Shown here piece after piece: positions 28,690-38,255 of a stretch of DNA of 64,000 nucleotides (its first letter is position 1; each line of letters opens with the position of its first letter). Location of the stretch: NCBI GenBank assembly GCA_024762475.1, contig JANTHJ010000002.1, positions 1-64,000 of the forward strand, written 5' to 3'. The notes under the pieces are model-generated. The model saw only the letters and a list, made by a program, of their open reading frames with translations. It had not been told where the DNA came from and ran no database searches. Position numbers and translations under genes: made by a program. The DNA is from Chromatiales bacterium (GTDB taxonomy: Bacteria; Pseudomonadota; Gammaproteobacteria; Chromatiales; Chromatiaceae).

Positions 28690-29182
28690 TGGAAACACCG
28701 AAGTCTTTGCGCTCGAAAGCGGCGAGATGCTGCTCGGCCGCGAAACCAATTGCGACATCCAGCTCGACTTCGACGGCATCAGCCGCCGCCATCTGCGCCT
28801 GGTGACCGTCCTGGACGACACCTTTCTCGAGGACCTGGGCAGCCGCAACGGTACCTTCGTCAATGGCAAACTGGCACGCAAGTGCGCCCTCCAGGAGGGT
28901 GACGTGGTGCAGATCGGCGGGATTGAGCTGAGCTTCCATAAGGTGCCCGGGAACGAGGCCACGCCCGCGCCGGCTGATCCGGATGCCACCACTGTCATCG
29001 CCCCCGGTCAGTTCGGTCCCCGAAGCCGCGCCGCGCGCGAGAGCGGCAGACCCGTCGAGGGCGTCTCACCGGTGGCGGAGCAGGGCTATGCGGCGTCCAT
29101 GGATCCGATGAGACCCCGGTTCGACGCGCTATCGGAGGAACGAGGCTGGTGGGACCGCCTGAAAGCCTGGTTGCGGCGCTGA
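28661..29182 (+). CDS. FHA-domain protein
   Basis: A 173-residue protein starting at GTG 28661 inside the end of the PP2C gene. Residues 5-95 form an FHA domain with LLGRETNCDIQL, GISRRHLRL and LGSRNGTFVNGK, the conserved phosphothreonine-binding residues. Residues about 96-160 are low-complexity and include a DATTVI segment, a plausible phosphothreonine acceptor like the TQ/TT-rich tails of other FHA proteins. The last 13 residues, with WWDRLKAWLRR, form an amphipathic helix that could touch membrane or a partner. It probably reads out kinase activity. Confidence 0.87.
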   Translation: MPQLHLTRDDGNTEVFALESGEMLLGRETNCDIQLDFDGISRRHLRLVTVLDDTFLEDLGSRNGTFVNGKLARKCALQEGDVVQIGGIELSFHKVPGNEATPAPADPDATTVIAPGQFGPRSRAARESGRPVEGVSPVAEQGYAASMDPMRPRFDALSEERGWWDRLKAWLRR

Positions 29183-29283
29183 CCCGGTAAGGCGGTGGCA
29201 GGTCGCCGGGCGCGGCAGCGCACCCACTACCGAAATCGGCTGAAGCCGCGCAAAGTCTGCGCCAATCGGCTCCCTTCTGCCGC

Positions 29284-29289
29284 TACAAT
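29284..29289 (+). promoter_or_regulatory. -10-like hexamer exactly 6 nt before lipA
   Basis: TACAAT is six bases before the lipA ATG, the same spacing as TAGAAT before moeB. Transcription from it would give a leaderless mRNA. No ribosome site lies between them. Confidence 0.3.
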
Positions 29290-29295
29290 GGCGGC

Positions 29296-30267
29296 ATGAA
29301 GAACTCAGATCTCGACGCCCCCTCGCGCCACTCCCCCGAGACCCACCAGCGCGGCCGTGACAAGGTGAGCCGTATCCCAGTGAAGGTGCAACCGACCCGG
29401 GAGATGCCGCGCAAGCCCCGCTGGATTCGTGCGCGGATTCCCTCCGGACCTGGCGTGACCCGAATCAAGCGCATCCTGCGCGAACGCAAGCTGGCCTCTG
29501 TCTGCGAGGAGGGCCAGTGCCCCAACCTCGGCGAGTGCTTCAGCCACGGTACCGCCACCTTCATGATCATGGGAGACATCTGCACCCGCCGCTGCCCCTT
29601 CTGCGACGTGGCCCACGGGCGGCCCGAGCCCCTCGATCCCGAAGAGCCTCGCCAACTGGCCGAGGCCATCGCCGAGATGGCCCTCCGATACGTGGTGATC
29701 ACCTCGGTGGACAGGGATGATCTGCGCGACGGCGGGGCCGGCCATTTCGCCGACTGCATCGGGAAGGTGCGCGAGCGTTCGCCCTCCACCACCGTCGAGG
29801 TGCTGGTGCCCGATTTTCGCGGACGCATGGAGGTGGCGCTCGAGGCCTTCTCCGACGCGCCACCGGATGTGTTCAACCACAATCTGGAGACCGTGCCGCG
29901 GCTCTATCGCAAGGCAAGGCCCGGCGCGGACTACCAGTGGTCACTCGATCTGCTGGCCCGCTTCGGAGAGCAGCATCCGTCGGTCCCCACCAAGTCGGGC
30001 ATCATGCTCGGCATCGGCGAGACGCGGGAAGAGATCGAGCTGGTCATGGCGGATCTGCGCGGCCATGGCGTCAGCATGCTGACCCTGGGCCAGTATCTGC
30101 AACCGAGCCGCGACCACCTGCCGGTGGAGCGATTCCTCACGCCCGAAGAATTCGACGAACTGCGTGAACTGGGCGAACAGATTGGTTTTTCCAATGTGGC
30201 CAGCGGCCCCATGGTGCGCTCTTCCTACCATGCCGACCTGCAGGCCAACCCCTTGCTCGGCGAATGA
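29296..30267 (+). CDS. lipA: Lipoyl synthase
   Basis: Radical SAM enzyme that inserts two sulfurs into octanoyl-lipoyl domains. The 323 residues carry the auxiliary cluster cysteines C70, C75 and C81 ([12 protein letters not shown]) and the radical SAM cysteines C96, C100 and C103 (CTRRCPFC). The conserved C-terminal serine motif is RSSYHADL. It is the functional partner of lipB, from which the signalling island separates it. Confidence 0.98.
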   Translation: MKNSDLDAPSRHSPETHQRGRDKVSRIPVKVQPTREMPRKPRWIRARIPSGPGVTRIKRILRERKLASVCEEGQCPNLGECFSHGTATFMIMGDICTRRCPFCDVAHGRPEPLDPEEPRQLAEAIAEMALRYVVITSVDRDDLRDGGAGHFADCIGKVRERSPSTTVEVLVPDFRGRMEVALEAFSDAPPDVFNHNLETVPRLYRKARPGADYQWSLDLLARFGEQHPSVPTKSGIMLGIGETREEIELVMADLRGHGVSMLTLGQYLQPSRDHLPVERFLTPEEFDELRELGEQIGFSNVASGPMVRSSYHADLQANPLLGE

Positions 30268-30304
30268 CGGCCCGGCCGTCGTCTGGAAAGAATCGGAACA
30301 CGTC

Positions 30305-30904
30305 ATGAAACACATCAAGAAGGCCCTCTCCTATTCGATCGCCGGCGCCCTCGGTCTCACCGTGGTCGCCAGCCTCTCCGGTTGCGAGCAGCCGCCCTCC
30401 CAGCAGGACCTGGGTAGCGAGCAGAATGCACAGCAAAACTGGTTCATGGTGATCGAACAGACCGGGCAGAATCCCAATACCTATCGCGTGGTCGAACAAC
30501 ACGCGACCAGCGGACCCACGCGCGCCATCCTGCGTGACAAGAATGGCATCGAACGCTTTCTGTCCGAGGAGGAACTCAAGGCGATTGCCGAGCAGGAGGC
30601 CCGCAAGGTAGAGGCCGGCACCTCCCGCCTGGCACAGGACGGGGCCGAGGTGAATCCGGCGGGCATGTCGCTGGGCGAGACCCTGCTGGCCGCGGCGGCC
30701 GGCTCCCTGATCGGCGGCATGCTCGCCAACAGCCTGATGCGCAACCGGAGCTTTCAGCAGAACACCTCGCGCTACAACAGCAGCCGGCCGAGCGCCCCCT
30801 CGACCTCGCTGCGAACGGGCAATACGACCAAGCCGCGATCCGGCTTCTTCGGCCAGCGTTCCAACAGCAGTGGCTCCCGAAGTTTCGGCTCCTTCGGCGG
30901 CTGA
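30305..30904 (+). CDS. YgiB-like lipoprotein paired with an ATP-grasp enzyme
   Basis: A 199-residue exported lipoprotein; ATG at 30305 gives a signal ending in lipobox LSGC. Residues 25-115 resemble no catalytic domain. A glycine-rich hydrophobic helix, TLLAAAAGSLIGGMLANSLM, lies near 125-145, and the tail is a Ser/Arg/Gly/Phe-rich repeat region (SGFFGQRSNSSGSRSFGSFGG). The layout and the next gene match the E. coli ygiB-ygiC arrangement (DUF1190 lipoprotein plus glutathionylspermidine-synthase-like protein). The assignment rests on this architecture and pairing. Confidence 0.75.
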   Translation: MKHIKKALSYSIAGALGLTVVASLSGCEQPPSQQDLGSEQNAQQNWFMVIEQTGQNPNTYRVVEQHATSGPTRAILRDKNGIERFLSEEELKAIAEQEARKVEAGTSRLAQDGAEVNPAGMSLGETLLAAAAGSLIGGMLANSLMRNRSFQQNTSRYNSSRPSAPSTSLRTGNTTKPRSGFFGQRSNSSGSRSFGSFGG

Positions 30905-30907
30905 GGC

Positions 30908-32095
30908 ATGGTCGCAACCCTCGAAGTCGACCCGATACCGCAGACCGTCCTCGAAGACATCGGCATGCAGTGGCATACCGAGCCGGATGGCAGCGACTAC
31001 ATCGTTCCCGAGCTGGTAAGAGTGACCGAGTCGGAGGCCGAGGCCTATTACGCGGCCGCCAATGCACTCTACGACATGTACGTCGAGGCCGCACAGTACG
31101 TGATTGATCGTGGCGAATACGAGCGCATGGGCATCGACCCTCAGCTGGTCCCGTTGATCGAGCAGAGCTGGGAGCGGGACGATTGGCACCTGTATGGGCG
31201 CTTCGACCTGGCGGGTGGTCTGGATGGGTTGCCCGTCAAGCTGATCGAGTTCAACGCCGACACCCCCACAGCGCTGTTCGAAACGGCGATCGTGCAATGG
31301 GCGCTGCTCAAGGCCAATGGCCTGGACGAGGCGCGCCAGTTCAACAACATTCACGCCATGCTGCAGGCCAACTTCCGGCGCAGCGTGGTCGGCGATGGTG
31401 TAGATTTCGAACAGGCCTACCGCAGCGAGAAGTTCCTGTTCTCCAGCATCGCCGGGCTACCGGAAGACGAACGCACCACCCGCTATCTGCAACAGATCGC
31501 ACACGAGGCCGGCCTGTACACCGACTTTGCCTTCATGGACGAAGTCGGCTTTCTGGAAAAGCAGGGCGTTTTCAACCGCGACCAGCAGCGTGCGGACTTC
31601 TGGTTCAAGCTCTACCCCTGGGAAGACATCGCAGCCGAAGAGCCGGAGCTGATGGGCATCCTGCAGAGCATCAGTAAGACCGGCGCCACACGATTCTTCA
31701 ACCCCGCCTACACCGTGCTGTTCCAGAGCAAGGGGATCATGGCGGTGTTGTACGAACTGTATCCGGATTCACCCTACCTGCTGGACACCCGCTACGAACC
31801 ATTGGCGGGCAAGGCGCAGGTGGAGAAGAAGCTGTTCGGGCGCGAAGGCGAGAACACCCGCATCACCGGCGCCGACGGTCAGCTGCTGGCCGAGACCGAG
31901 GGTCAATATGGGCACCATCCCAGCATCTTCCAGGAATACGCGCCGCTACCGCAGGACGGTGCGGGGAATCGCTATCAGGCGGGCGTGTTCTTCGCCTACG
32001 AGGCCTGTGGCTTGGGATTCCGGCGCGGGGGCGAGATCCTGGACAACAGCAGCAAGTTCGTCGGGCACCTCATCGACGAGCCCGGATCCGCCTGA
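30908..32095 (+). CDS. ygiC: YgiC-type glutathionylspermidine-synthase-like ATP-grasp protein
   Basis: A 395-residue cytoplasmic ATP-grasp ligase related to the synthetase half of glutathionylspermidine synthase. Visible motifs are LYGRFDLAGGLDGLPVKLIEFNADTPT (substrate and nucleotide region), FWFKLYPWEDI, FFNPAYTVLFQSKGIM, and near the end FQEYAPLP and AGVFFAYEACGLGFRRGGEILDN. The amidase half is absent, as in YgiC/YjfC. It follows the lipoprotein gene by 3 bp. The substrate is unknown; a peptide-like bond to an amine is the family expectation. Confidence 0.88.
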   Translation: MVATLEVDPIPQTVLEDIGMQWHTEPDGSDYIVPELVRVTESEAEAYYAAANALYDMYVEAAQYVIDRGEYERMGIDPQLVPLIEQSWERDDWHLYGRFDLAGGLDGLPVKLIEFNADTPTALFETAIVQWALLKANGLDEARQFNNIHAMLQANFRRSVVGDGVDFEQAYRSEKFLFSSIAGLPEDERTTRYLQQIAHEAGLYTDFAFMDEVGFLEKQGVFNRDQQRADFWFKLYPWEDIAAEEPELMGILQSISKTGATRFFNPAYTVLFQSKGIMAVLYELYPDSPYLLDTRYEPLAGKAQVEKKLFGREGENTRITGADGQLLAETEGQYGHHPSIFQEYAPLPQDGAGNRYQAGVFFAYEACGLGFRRGGEILDNSSKFVGHLIDEPGSA

Positions 32096-32113
32096 GCCGG
32101 GACGAAGTCGATA

Positions 32114-32143
32114 TTGGGGAAAGCGGCACTGCTGTCGCATAAT
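32114..32143 (+). promoter_or_regulatory. Candidate promoter for yjdM
   Basis: TTGGGG and CATAAT are 18 bases apart, 33 bases before the yjdM ATG at 32176. The -10 matches five of six positions and the -35 only three. Confidence 0.3.
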
Positions 32144-32175
32144 TGCCCTTTTGGCCACCCCTCGAGGCTTCCCCC

Positions 32176-32517
32176 ATGACGATGCTGCCCAACTGCCCCC
32201 AATGCAATTCGGAATACACCTACCAGGACGGCGAGCACCTGGTATGCCCGGAGTGCGGCCATGAGTGGCAGCCCCAGGAAGGCGACGAGTCCGACCAGGG
32301 GCCTGCCGTGCGCGATGCAGTGGGCAATCCGCTGCAGGACGGCGACACGGTCACCGTCATCAAGGATCTGAAGGTGAAGGGCTCGTCCAGCGTGGTGAAG
32401 GTGGGCACCAAGGTGAAGAATATCCGCCTGGTCGAGGGCGATCACGACATCGACTGCAAGATCCCCGGCATTGGCGCCATGGGACTCAAGTCGGAGTTCG
32501 TGAAAAAGGTGACCTGA
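32176..32517 (+). CDS. yjdM: YjdM (PhnA) zinc-ribbon protein
   Basis: A 113-residue cytoplasmic protein with an N-terminal zinc ribbon, CPQC and CPEC at about 7-28, and a C-terminal SH3-like PhnA domain with the motif [17 protein letters not shown] and [23 protein letters not shown]. It was once linked to phosphonate use, but the function is unknown and no phosphonate genes are nearby. The start at 32176 is chosen because it begins the ribbon. Confidence 0.93.
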   Translation: MTMLPNCPQCNSEYTYQDGEHLVCPECGHEWQPQEGDESDQGPAVRDAVGNPLQDGDTVTVIKDLKVKGSSSVVKVGTKVKNIRLVEGDHDIDCKIPGIGAMGLKSEFVKKVT

Positions 32518-32552
32518 ATACCCCTGCACATCGACGCCGCACGGGCGAACCG

Positions 32553-33065
32553 TCAGGCCGCCTGCTCCGCGAGGCGCCGGTAGGTCTCCTGCAGCACCCG
32601 CGCATCACCGCTGGCGCGATGGCGCTTCAACTGCAGTTCCTGCATGACCTGCTCGCGCGTCCGGTCCCAGCTGGCGAGGCGTGGCTCGTCCATGATGCCG
32701 CTGATCGGCTGCAGCTCGAAAGAAGGCTGCAGATGCACGGCATCGTAGAGCTTGCCCAGCCAGCTCATGTCGAACGACCAGGCATCGGTGTAGACGGTCT
32801 TGCCGCGCAGCAGCTCGTTGAGCCGCCAGGCGACCTCCGCTGCCGGCCGTCCATGGGCCTCCAGCGTCGCCCGGCTGATGCCGTGCAGCGCCTCGGCCGA
32901 GGGATTCCAGTGCGTCCAGGATCGCTCCGGCGCCACCAGAAAGCAGTGCGGGGTGCCATCGGCAAGCACGAGGCCGATCTCTATGGGGTAACTCTGCCGG
33001 CCGAAGCCGGAGGCCTCGACATCGAGTACGATGGGTAACATCAGTCGTTCCTTGGGCAATTCCAT
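32553..33065 (-). CDS. DEDDh-type 3'-5' exonuclease-like protein
   Basis: A DnaQ-fold nuclease of about 170 residues. Motif ExoI is VLDVEASGF (D and E metal ligands), ExoII lies in TDAWSFDMSWL, and ExoIII is HRASGDARVLQE with the catalytic H and D. Two starts are plausible: ATG 33065 (GGGAG upstream), used here, and ATG 33041, which starts MLPIVLDVEAS and has AAGGAA upstream. Relatives degrade RNA or DNA from the 3' end; the specific substrate is unknown. Confidence 0.83.
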   Translation of the reverse strand: MELPKERLMLPIVLDVEASGFGRQSYPIEIGLVLADGTPHCFLVAPERSWTHWNPSAEALHGISRATLEAHGRPAAEVAWRLNELLRGKTVYTDAWSFDMSWLGKLYDAVHLQPSFELQPISGIMDEPRLASWDRTREQVMQELQLKRHRASGDARVLQETYRRLAEQAA

Positions 33066-33149
33066 TTCGTTTCTCCCAAGCATAGCGTCCTGAAGGACCA
33101 ATGCTTTAATATGAAAACTACGCTGTAGGATGCGGCGAGGAACGAACCT

Positions 33150-33285
33150 CATCTGTCCCGTCGGCCATCATAGTTCGACGATCAAATACGTAGCCCGGTA
33201 TAGGCCGCAATCCGGGGAAAGATGCGGTGCGCGCATTCCCGTATTCCGCTTCGCTGCATCCGGGCTACGGGCCACCCCAAAGACG
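33150..33285. repeat. GTAGCCCGG palindromic repeat, unit 1
   Basis: A 136-bp unit starting CATCTGTC, with inverted ends GTAGCCCGG (33190) and CCGGGCTAC (ending 33268) around an imperfect hairpin that includes CCGTATTCCGCTTCGCTG. The GTAGCCCGG palindromes resemble a common REP-type family of proteobacterial intergenic repeats. No gene lies in 33066-33444. Confidence 0.85.
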
Positions 33286-33420
33286 CATCTGTCTCATCGG
33301 CCGTCAGTGTTACATGATCGAGGGGGTAGCCTGGATGAAGGCCGCAGGCCGCAATCCGGGGGAAGATGCGGTGGGCGCATTCCCGTATTCCGCTTCGCTG
33401 TATCCGGGCTACGGACTCTG
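33286..33420. repeat. GTAGCCCGG palindromic repeat, unit 2 (tandem copy)
   Basis: A second copy directly abutting unit 1, starting CATCTGTC at 33286, with arms GTAGCCTGG (33326) and CCGGGCTAC (ending 33412). The flanking 40 bases match between the two units as well as the palindrome, so a 136-bp segment was duplicated in tandem and has since diverged slightly. Confidence 0.85.
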
Positions 33421-33444
33421 ATGCGGTGAGCTTTGCGAACCGCA

Positions 33445-34467
33445 TCACTTCCGCGCAGGAAGCTGATAGCGCTCCATCAGGTAGCAAAGACAGTCCTGGC
33501 GGATCACCGCGGTATCGCGGGTCAGCATCGAGGGCATCACCGATTGGCGCAGCAACAGCTGTCCATGTGAGACCTCGAAATAGTCCTCGGTCACGTCACG
33601 GTCGTGGTCGTCGCGCACCTGCAGGGGTACGCCGCCCTTCCGGTTGACCCGGCCGAACCGGGTTCCTGGCGGCAGTTCGCGAAAGTTCAGCCGCTCCAGC
33701 TCGGCCAGAAAGTCGATGTCGTAGCCATGCTCGCCGAACCCGAACGAGATCTCCGGTGGCACCTTGACCACCGCCACCGTGTGGAACAGGTCGATGTCGT
33801 GCTCCGGGACGGGGTGGTCGGGCAACTCCGCCAGGTGCAGGCAGGCCTCCAGGTAGTCCTCGGCGTGGTGGGTGCCATATTCCTGGCCTACCTTGCCGCA
33901 TTCCAGGGTGACCGAGGGACCGAGTTCGGCCATTGCCATCGAGGCCACCCCGCGTGGCCGGATGAAATAGACCACTACCCTCGAGAACAGGGTGGCCAGG
34001 TGCAGCGCCTGGCTCTCCAATACGTTGACGCAGGCGTAATGGGGGTTCATTCCCGTGTTGTTGTGCACGTCGACCGAGGCGAAGATGCCGACCGCGCGCA
34101 TCCGCTCGACCACATCGCGCATCGTCTCCGCCTCGGGGCCGGCCGTGATCTCGCCGCCTGGCCAGACACGGTTGAAATCGGGCTGCCCCGGCAGGTGACG
34201 CAGCCCCTCGGCCGCCGCCTCGGTGTTGCCGATGAACAGGCTTAGGGCCCGCGGCAGATCCGGACCCTGTTCGCCCTGATAGCGCTGCAGGACCCGGCGG
34301 ATGGCGTCCCAGCCGGTGGTCTCATTGCCATGCATCAGCACCGAGACGAACAGCGGCGGCGAGCGATCGCCCGGCAGGTGAATCAGGGTAGGACCCCCGA
34401 GGTGGGCATGCAGCTGGGTGGCGTCCACGTGCAACAGGCCTTCGGGCAGGGCGTTCAATTCCTTCAA
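33445..34467 (-). CDS. Succinylglutamate desuccinylase/aspartoacylase-family hydrolase
   Basis: A zinc hydrolase of the AstE/aspartoacylase branch of the M14 fold. The zinc ligands are H and E in VLMHGNETTGWDAI and the H in SVDVHNNTG; the arginine pair in FNRVWPGG is also typical. From TTG 34467, which has GAGGATTCTAGG in front, it has 340 residues; an ATG at 34527 would add 20 residues with no family character and lacks a ribosome site. The true AstE substrate is unlikely because no other arginine-succinylation gene is present. It is downstream of a GCS2-type ligase on the same strand, so it may hydrolyse a related amide product. Confidence 0.82.
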   Translation of the reverse strand: MKELNALPEGLLHVDATQLHAHLGGPTLIHLPGDRSPPLFVSVLMHGNETTGWDAIRRVLQRYQGEQGPDLPRALSLFIGNTEAAAEGLRHLPGQPDFNRVWPGGEITAGPEAETMRDVVERMRAVGIFASVDVHNNTGMNPHYACVNVLESQALHLATLFSRVVVYFIRPRGVASMAMAELGPSVTLECGKVGQEYGTHHAEDYLEACLHLAELPDHPVPEHDIDLFHTVAVVKVPPEISFGFGEHGYDIDFLAELERLNFRELPPGTRFGRVNRKGGVPLQVRDDHDRDVTEDYFEVSHGQLLLRQSVMPSMLTRDTAVIRQDCLCYLMERYQLPARK

Positions 34468-34535
34468 CCTAGAATCCTCAGTTGGACGGCCGCCAGCGTG
34501 CGTATCGCGTGGTTCCCGGCAAGGCATGACGAGGC

Positions 34536-34567
34536 GGAATAGTTGCTCTATTCCAACGAGTTATAAC
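34536..34567. promoter_or_regulatory. Paired palindromes upstream of the aspartoacylase-like gene
   Basis: A perfect 7-bp inverted repeat, GGAATAG and CTATTCC around five bases (34536-34554), is followed by GTTATAAC (34560-34567). They lie between the GCS2 and AstE-like genes, 69 to 100 bases upstream of the preferred start. The AT-rich dyads look like a LysR-type or similar operator; no regulator gene is adjacent. The rest of 34568-34713 shows nothing recognisable. Confidence 0.4.
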
Positions 34568-34713
34568 GCAGCCAGGGGCCGCGCGATGCGTGCGCTGGTG
34601 GTCGTAGCGCGTTTCACCCAACAGGTGAGTCCGGCATTACCCCGGTTCCTATACCACTCATTGTTTTAGGTTTCACTCATAGCGGTCAACTGAGGATTGT
34701 AGGTTCAACAGAC

Positions 34714-36129
34714 TCATGGCTTCCACTCGTGTACCGGCCGGCTCCCGGCCTGTCGTTCGGCATAGGCCAGGACCAGTCCCCGCCAGTCCGGGCCATGCTG
34801 GTCGATCCACTGGCGCTGCCAGGCGGCACCGGTCTGGCCCGTGGCCACCCGGCGCTCGATGATCTCCAGCGGGTGATCGATTTCGCCGCCGGGCAGGCCG
34901 ATCGCGGCCAGGCCCTCGCGTGCCCGAGGCAGGAGCTCGTTCAGGATCAGCTCTGCCAGGCCGGTGTGTCGCCCGCGCCATTCGACCTCGGCCGCCAGGC
35001 CATGGCGGGCGGCGCGGTAGAAGTTGTCGCGCGCCTGCTCGAAGGGGATCTCTTTTTCCATCGGCGTCTCGCGCGTGATCAGATAGTGCATCAGGCCGAC
35101 GAAGAACGCGGTATCGGCGACCACGTCCAGCGCCGAGGTAGCGGCCGCCACCACCCGGTGTTCGATCCGGTAATGCGGCTGCCCCTGTTCGTCGAAGCCC
35201 ACCAGGGGCCGGTTCCAGCGCCAGATAGTCCCATTGTGCAGACGCAGGTGGGCAAGCGCCTCGGGTGGGGTGTCCATCAGATCCGGCAGCAGTACCGGGT
35301 AGCGTTCCAGGTTCGCCAGAAAGCCTTCGAGCAGGCTCTCCCGTGCATAGCGGACGCCGAAGGTGACGCGCCGCGAATAGTCGGATGCCCCTACCGCCAC
35401 CGCCTGCTCGAACACCGGGATACGGGTCTCCTCCCACAGCCGGTGCTGCAGGAAGAAAGGGGAATTGGCGCCGATGGCCACCATTGGCGCAGAAAGAATC
35501 TTGGCGCCGTTAAAGGCACGTACCGCCTGCTCACTTCCCACCTGCAGATGCAACTGCAGCGAGGTGGCCGCGGACTCGAGCATGACGTCGTCGTGGGAAT
35601 GCCGCAGCACCTCCGTCCCCTCGATCCGCAGCTCGATAGGGGCACCCTCGCGCAGCCGGAAAACCTGTTCGTTGAGGGCCCGATAGCGAGCCAGCGGCGA
35701 GATGTTGCCCAGGTGCAGATGCTCCCGCCCCACAGTGGGCAGAATGCCGATGCTCAGCGCCTGCATCTGCAATGCCCGCGCCGCGGCCTCACAGCGCCCC
35801 CAGCGCCCTTGCAGGGATGCGCGCATGCACTCGAACATGCCAGGGCCGAATTCGATGGGGTCGTTGTTGATCTCGAAGTTGAACCTGGCCAACTCCGGCA
35901 CCACCAACGGGTCGCCCAGTTCACGCAGGAAGGCCTGATTGTGGGGCGCGGGCTGCCCCTCGGCATCGATCAGCCATCCTTCCAGCTCGAAGCCCAGGCG
36001 ATAGCCGCTGCCACGCAGGCGGCCCTGCCGCTCCCACTCCGCCAGCAGCGCGGTCTCCTGACGCAGCCGCCGCTCGAACTCTGCGAAGGCCTCGGGGGTG
36101 AACTGAACCTGGTGGATCTCCTGTCCCAT
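34714..36129 (-). CDS. Glutamate-cysteine ligase type 2-like protein
   Basis: A 471-residue member of the GCS2/YbdK carboxylate-amine ligase group. Motifs include YRLGFELEGWLIDAEGQPAP (start of the ATP/Mg site), RFNFEINNDPIEFGPG, HLQVGSEQAVRAFNGAK, IGANSPFF, and RIEHRVVAAATSALDVVADTAFF. Family members have weak or different ligase activity and the substrate here is unknown. It starts 13 bp after murU is read from the opposite side (same strand, upstream gene murU) and may be cotranscribed with hisD-murU. Confidence 0.85.
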   Translation of the reverse strand: MGQEIHQVQFTPEAFAEFERRLRQETALLAEWERQGRLRGSGYRLGFELEGWLIDAEGQPAPHNQAFLRELGDPLVVPELARFNFEINNDPIEFGPGMFECMRASLQGRWGRCEAAARALQMQALSIGILPTVGREHLHLGNISPLARYRALNEQVFRLREGAPIELRIEGTEVLRHSHDDVMLESAATSLQLHLQVGSEQAVRAFNGAKILSAPMVAIGANSPFFLQHRLWEETRIPVFEQAVAVGASDYSRRVTFGVRYARESLLEGFLANLERYPVLLPDLMDTPPEALAHLRLHNGTIWRWNRPLVGFDEQGQPHYRIEHRVVAAATSALDVVADTAFFVGLMHYLITRETPMEKEIPFEQARDNFYRAARHGLAAEVEWRGRHTGLAELILNELLPRAREGLAAIGLPGGEIDHPLEIIERRVATGQTGAAWQRQWIDQHGPDWRGLVLAYAERQAGSRPVHEWKP

Positions 36130-36141
36130 CCGGCGAGCTTA

Positions 36142-36864
<723 letters not shown>

Positions 36865-38166
36865 CTATTTCTTGAGGCGATATTCGGCCGAGCGCGCATG
36901 GGCCTCCAGACCCTCACCGCGTGCCAGTATCGAGGCGGTGCGTCCCAGGGTGTCAGCGCCCTGCGCCGAGACCATGATCAGGCTGGAGCGCTTCTGAAAG
37001 TCATAGACCCCGAGCGGTGAGCTGAAGCGGGCGGTACGCGAGGTGGGCAGTACATGATTGGGCCCCGCGCAATAGTCGCCCAGTGGCTCGGAGGTATGAC
37101 GCCCCATGAAGATGGCGCCGGCATGCCGGATCTTCTCGGCAAAGGCCTGCGGGTTCTCCACCGACAGTTCCAGGTGTTCGGGCGCGATGTGATTGGCCAC
37201 CTCGGCGGCCTGGTCCAGATCCCGACAGTGGATCAGGGCCCCGCGGCTGCGCAGCGCCGTGGCGATGATCTCGCGCCGCTGCATGGTCGGCAGCAGGCGA
37301 TCGATACTCGCCTCGACCTGCGCCAGGAAATCGGCATCCGGACACAGCAGGATGGACTGGGCATCCTCGTCGTGCTCGGCCTGCGAGAAGAGGTCCATGG
37401 CCACCCAATCCGGGTCGCTCAGGCCGTCGCAGATCACCAGGATCTCGGAAGGACCGGCCACCATGTCGATCCCCACCTGGCCGAACACCGCGCGCTTCGC
37501 GGTGGCCACATAGATGTTGCCTGGGCCCACGACCTTGTCCACCGCCGGTACCGTCTCGGTGCCATAGGCCAGGGCCGCCACCGCCTGGGCGCCGCCCACC
37601 GCGAACACCTTGTCCACCCCGCACTCGTGCGCCGCAGCCAGCACCAGCTCGTTGAACGCCCCGCCCGGGGTGGGTACCACCATCACCAGCTCTTTCACAC
37701 CAGCGACCTTGGCCGGCAGGGCGTTCATCAGTACCGATGAGGGATAGGCCGCCTTGCCCCCCGGCACATACAAACCGACCCGATCGAGAGGCGTCACCTT
37801 CTGACCCAGGACGGTACCATCCTCCTCGGCGTACTCCCAGCTCACCAGCAACTGGTGTTCCGCGTAGGCGCGGATGCGGTTCGCTGCATGCTGCAGTGCC
37901 TGCTGCTGCTCGGCGGAGATGCGCTGCCAGGCCTCTTCCAGGCGCGAAACCGGCACCTCCAGATCCGCTGCCGAGCCGGGCTGCCAGCCGTCGAAGCGGC
38001 CGGTGTAGTCCACCAGCGCCGCGTCACCGCGCGTACGGATATCGGCGATCACCTCCTGAACGACCTGATTCACACCCGTATCCGAGACCGAATCCCAGGC
38101 CAGCAGCGCATCGAGCCGCTGCAGAAAGTCATCGTCGGACGTATCCAGTTTGCGTATCTCAGCCAT
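36865..38166 (-). CDS. hisD: Histidinol dehydrogenase
   Basis: Zinc enzyme for the last two steps of histidine synthesis. The 433 residues are full length. Recognisable segments are [70 protein letters not shown] and [12 protein letters not shown], with [28 protein letters not shown] near the C-terminus. hisG lies 276 bp upstream across repeats; hisC, which often follows hisD, is replaced here by murU. Confidence 0.98.
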   Translation of the reverse strand: MAEIRKLDTSDDDFLQRLDALLAWDSVSDTGVNQVVQEVIADIRTRGDAALVDYTGRFDGWQPGSAADLEVPVSRLEEAWQRISAEQQQALQHAANRIRAYAEHQLLVSWEYAEEDGTVLGQKVTPLDRVGLYVPGGKAAYPSSVLMNALPAKVAGVKELVMVVPTPGGAFNELVLAAAHECGVDKVFAVGGAQAVAALAYGTETVPAVDKVVGPGNIYVATAKRAVFGQVGIDMVAGPSEILVICDGLSDPDWVAMDLFSQAEHDEDAQSILLCPDADFLAQVEASIDRLLPTMQRREIIATALRSRGALIHCRDLDQAAEVANHIAPEHLELSVENPQAFAEKIRHAGAIFMGRHTSEPLGDYCAGPNHVLPTSRTARFSSPLGVYDFQKRSSLIMVSAQGADTLGRTASILARGEGLEAHARSAEYRLKK

Positions 38167-38218
38167 TGATCCAGTACCTGATTCTGCTGCTTCAAATAGT
38201 CGCTAAGAAAGGTGGGTA

Positions 38219-38255
38219 GGTTTTTCACCACAAAGGGCACAAAGAAAACAAAGGC
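38219..38255. repeat. Single-arm remnant of the CACCACAAAG repeat family
   Basis: GGTTTTTCACCACAAAGG followed by CACAAAG-type units matches the left arm of the elements at 11779-12084. Further on, ACCGCGAAGGACGCC (38277) and TTTGCGGTCC (38336) look like a decayed related inverted repeat. This fills part of the hisG-hisD gap. Confidence 0.55.

Noticed and set aside
24413-29182. The signalling island as a type VI secretion post-translational module (PpkA/PppA/Fha)
   Set aside because: No tss, hcp or vgrG gene is present in the window, and the kinase has HDOD and GAF domains instead of the PpkA architecture.
30266-30280. GACGGCCCGGCCGTC palindrome over the lipA stop as a terminator
   Set aside because: Too little loop and no T-run. 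GC-rich dyads of this size are expected by chance in this DNA.
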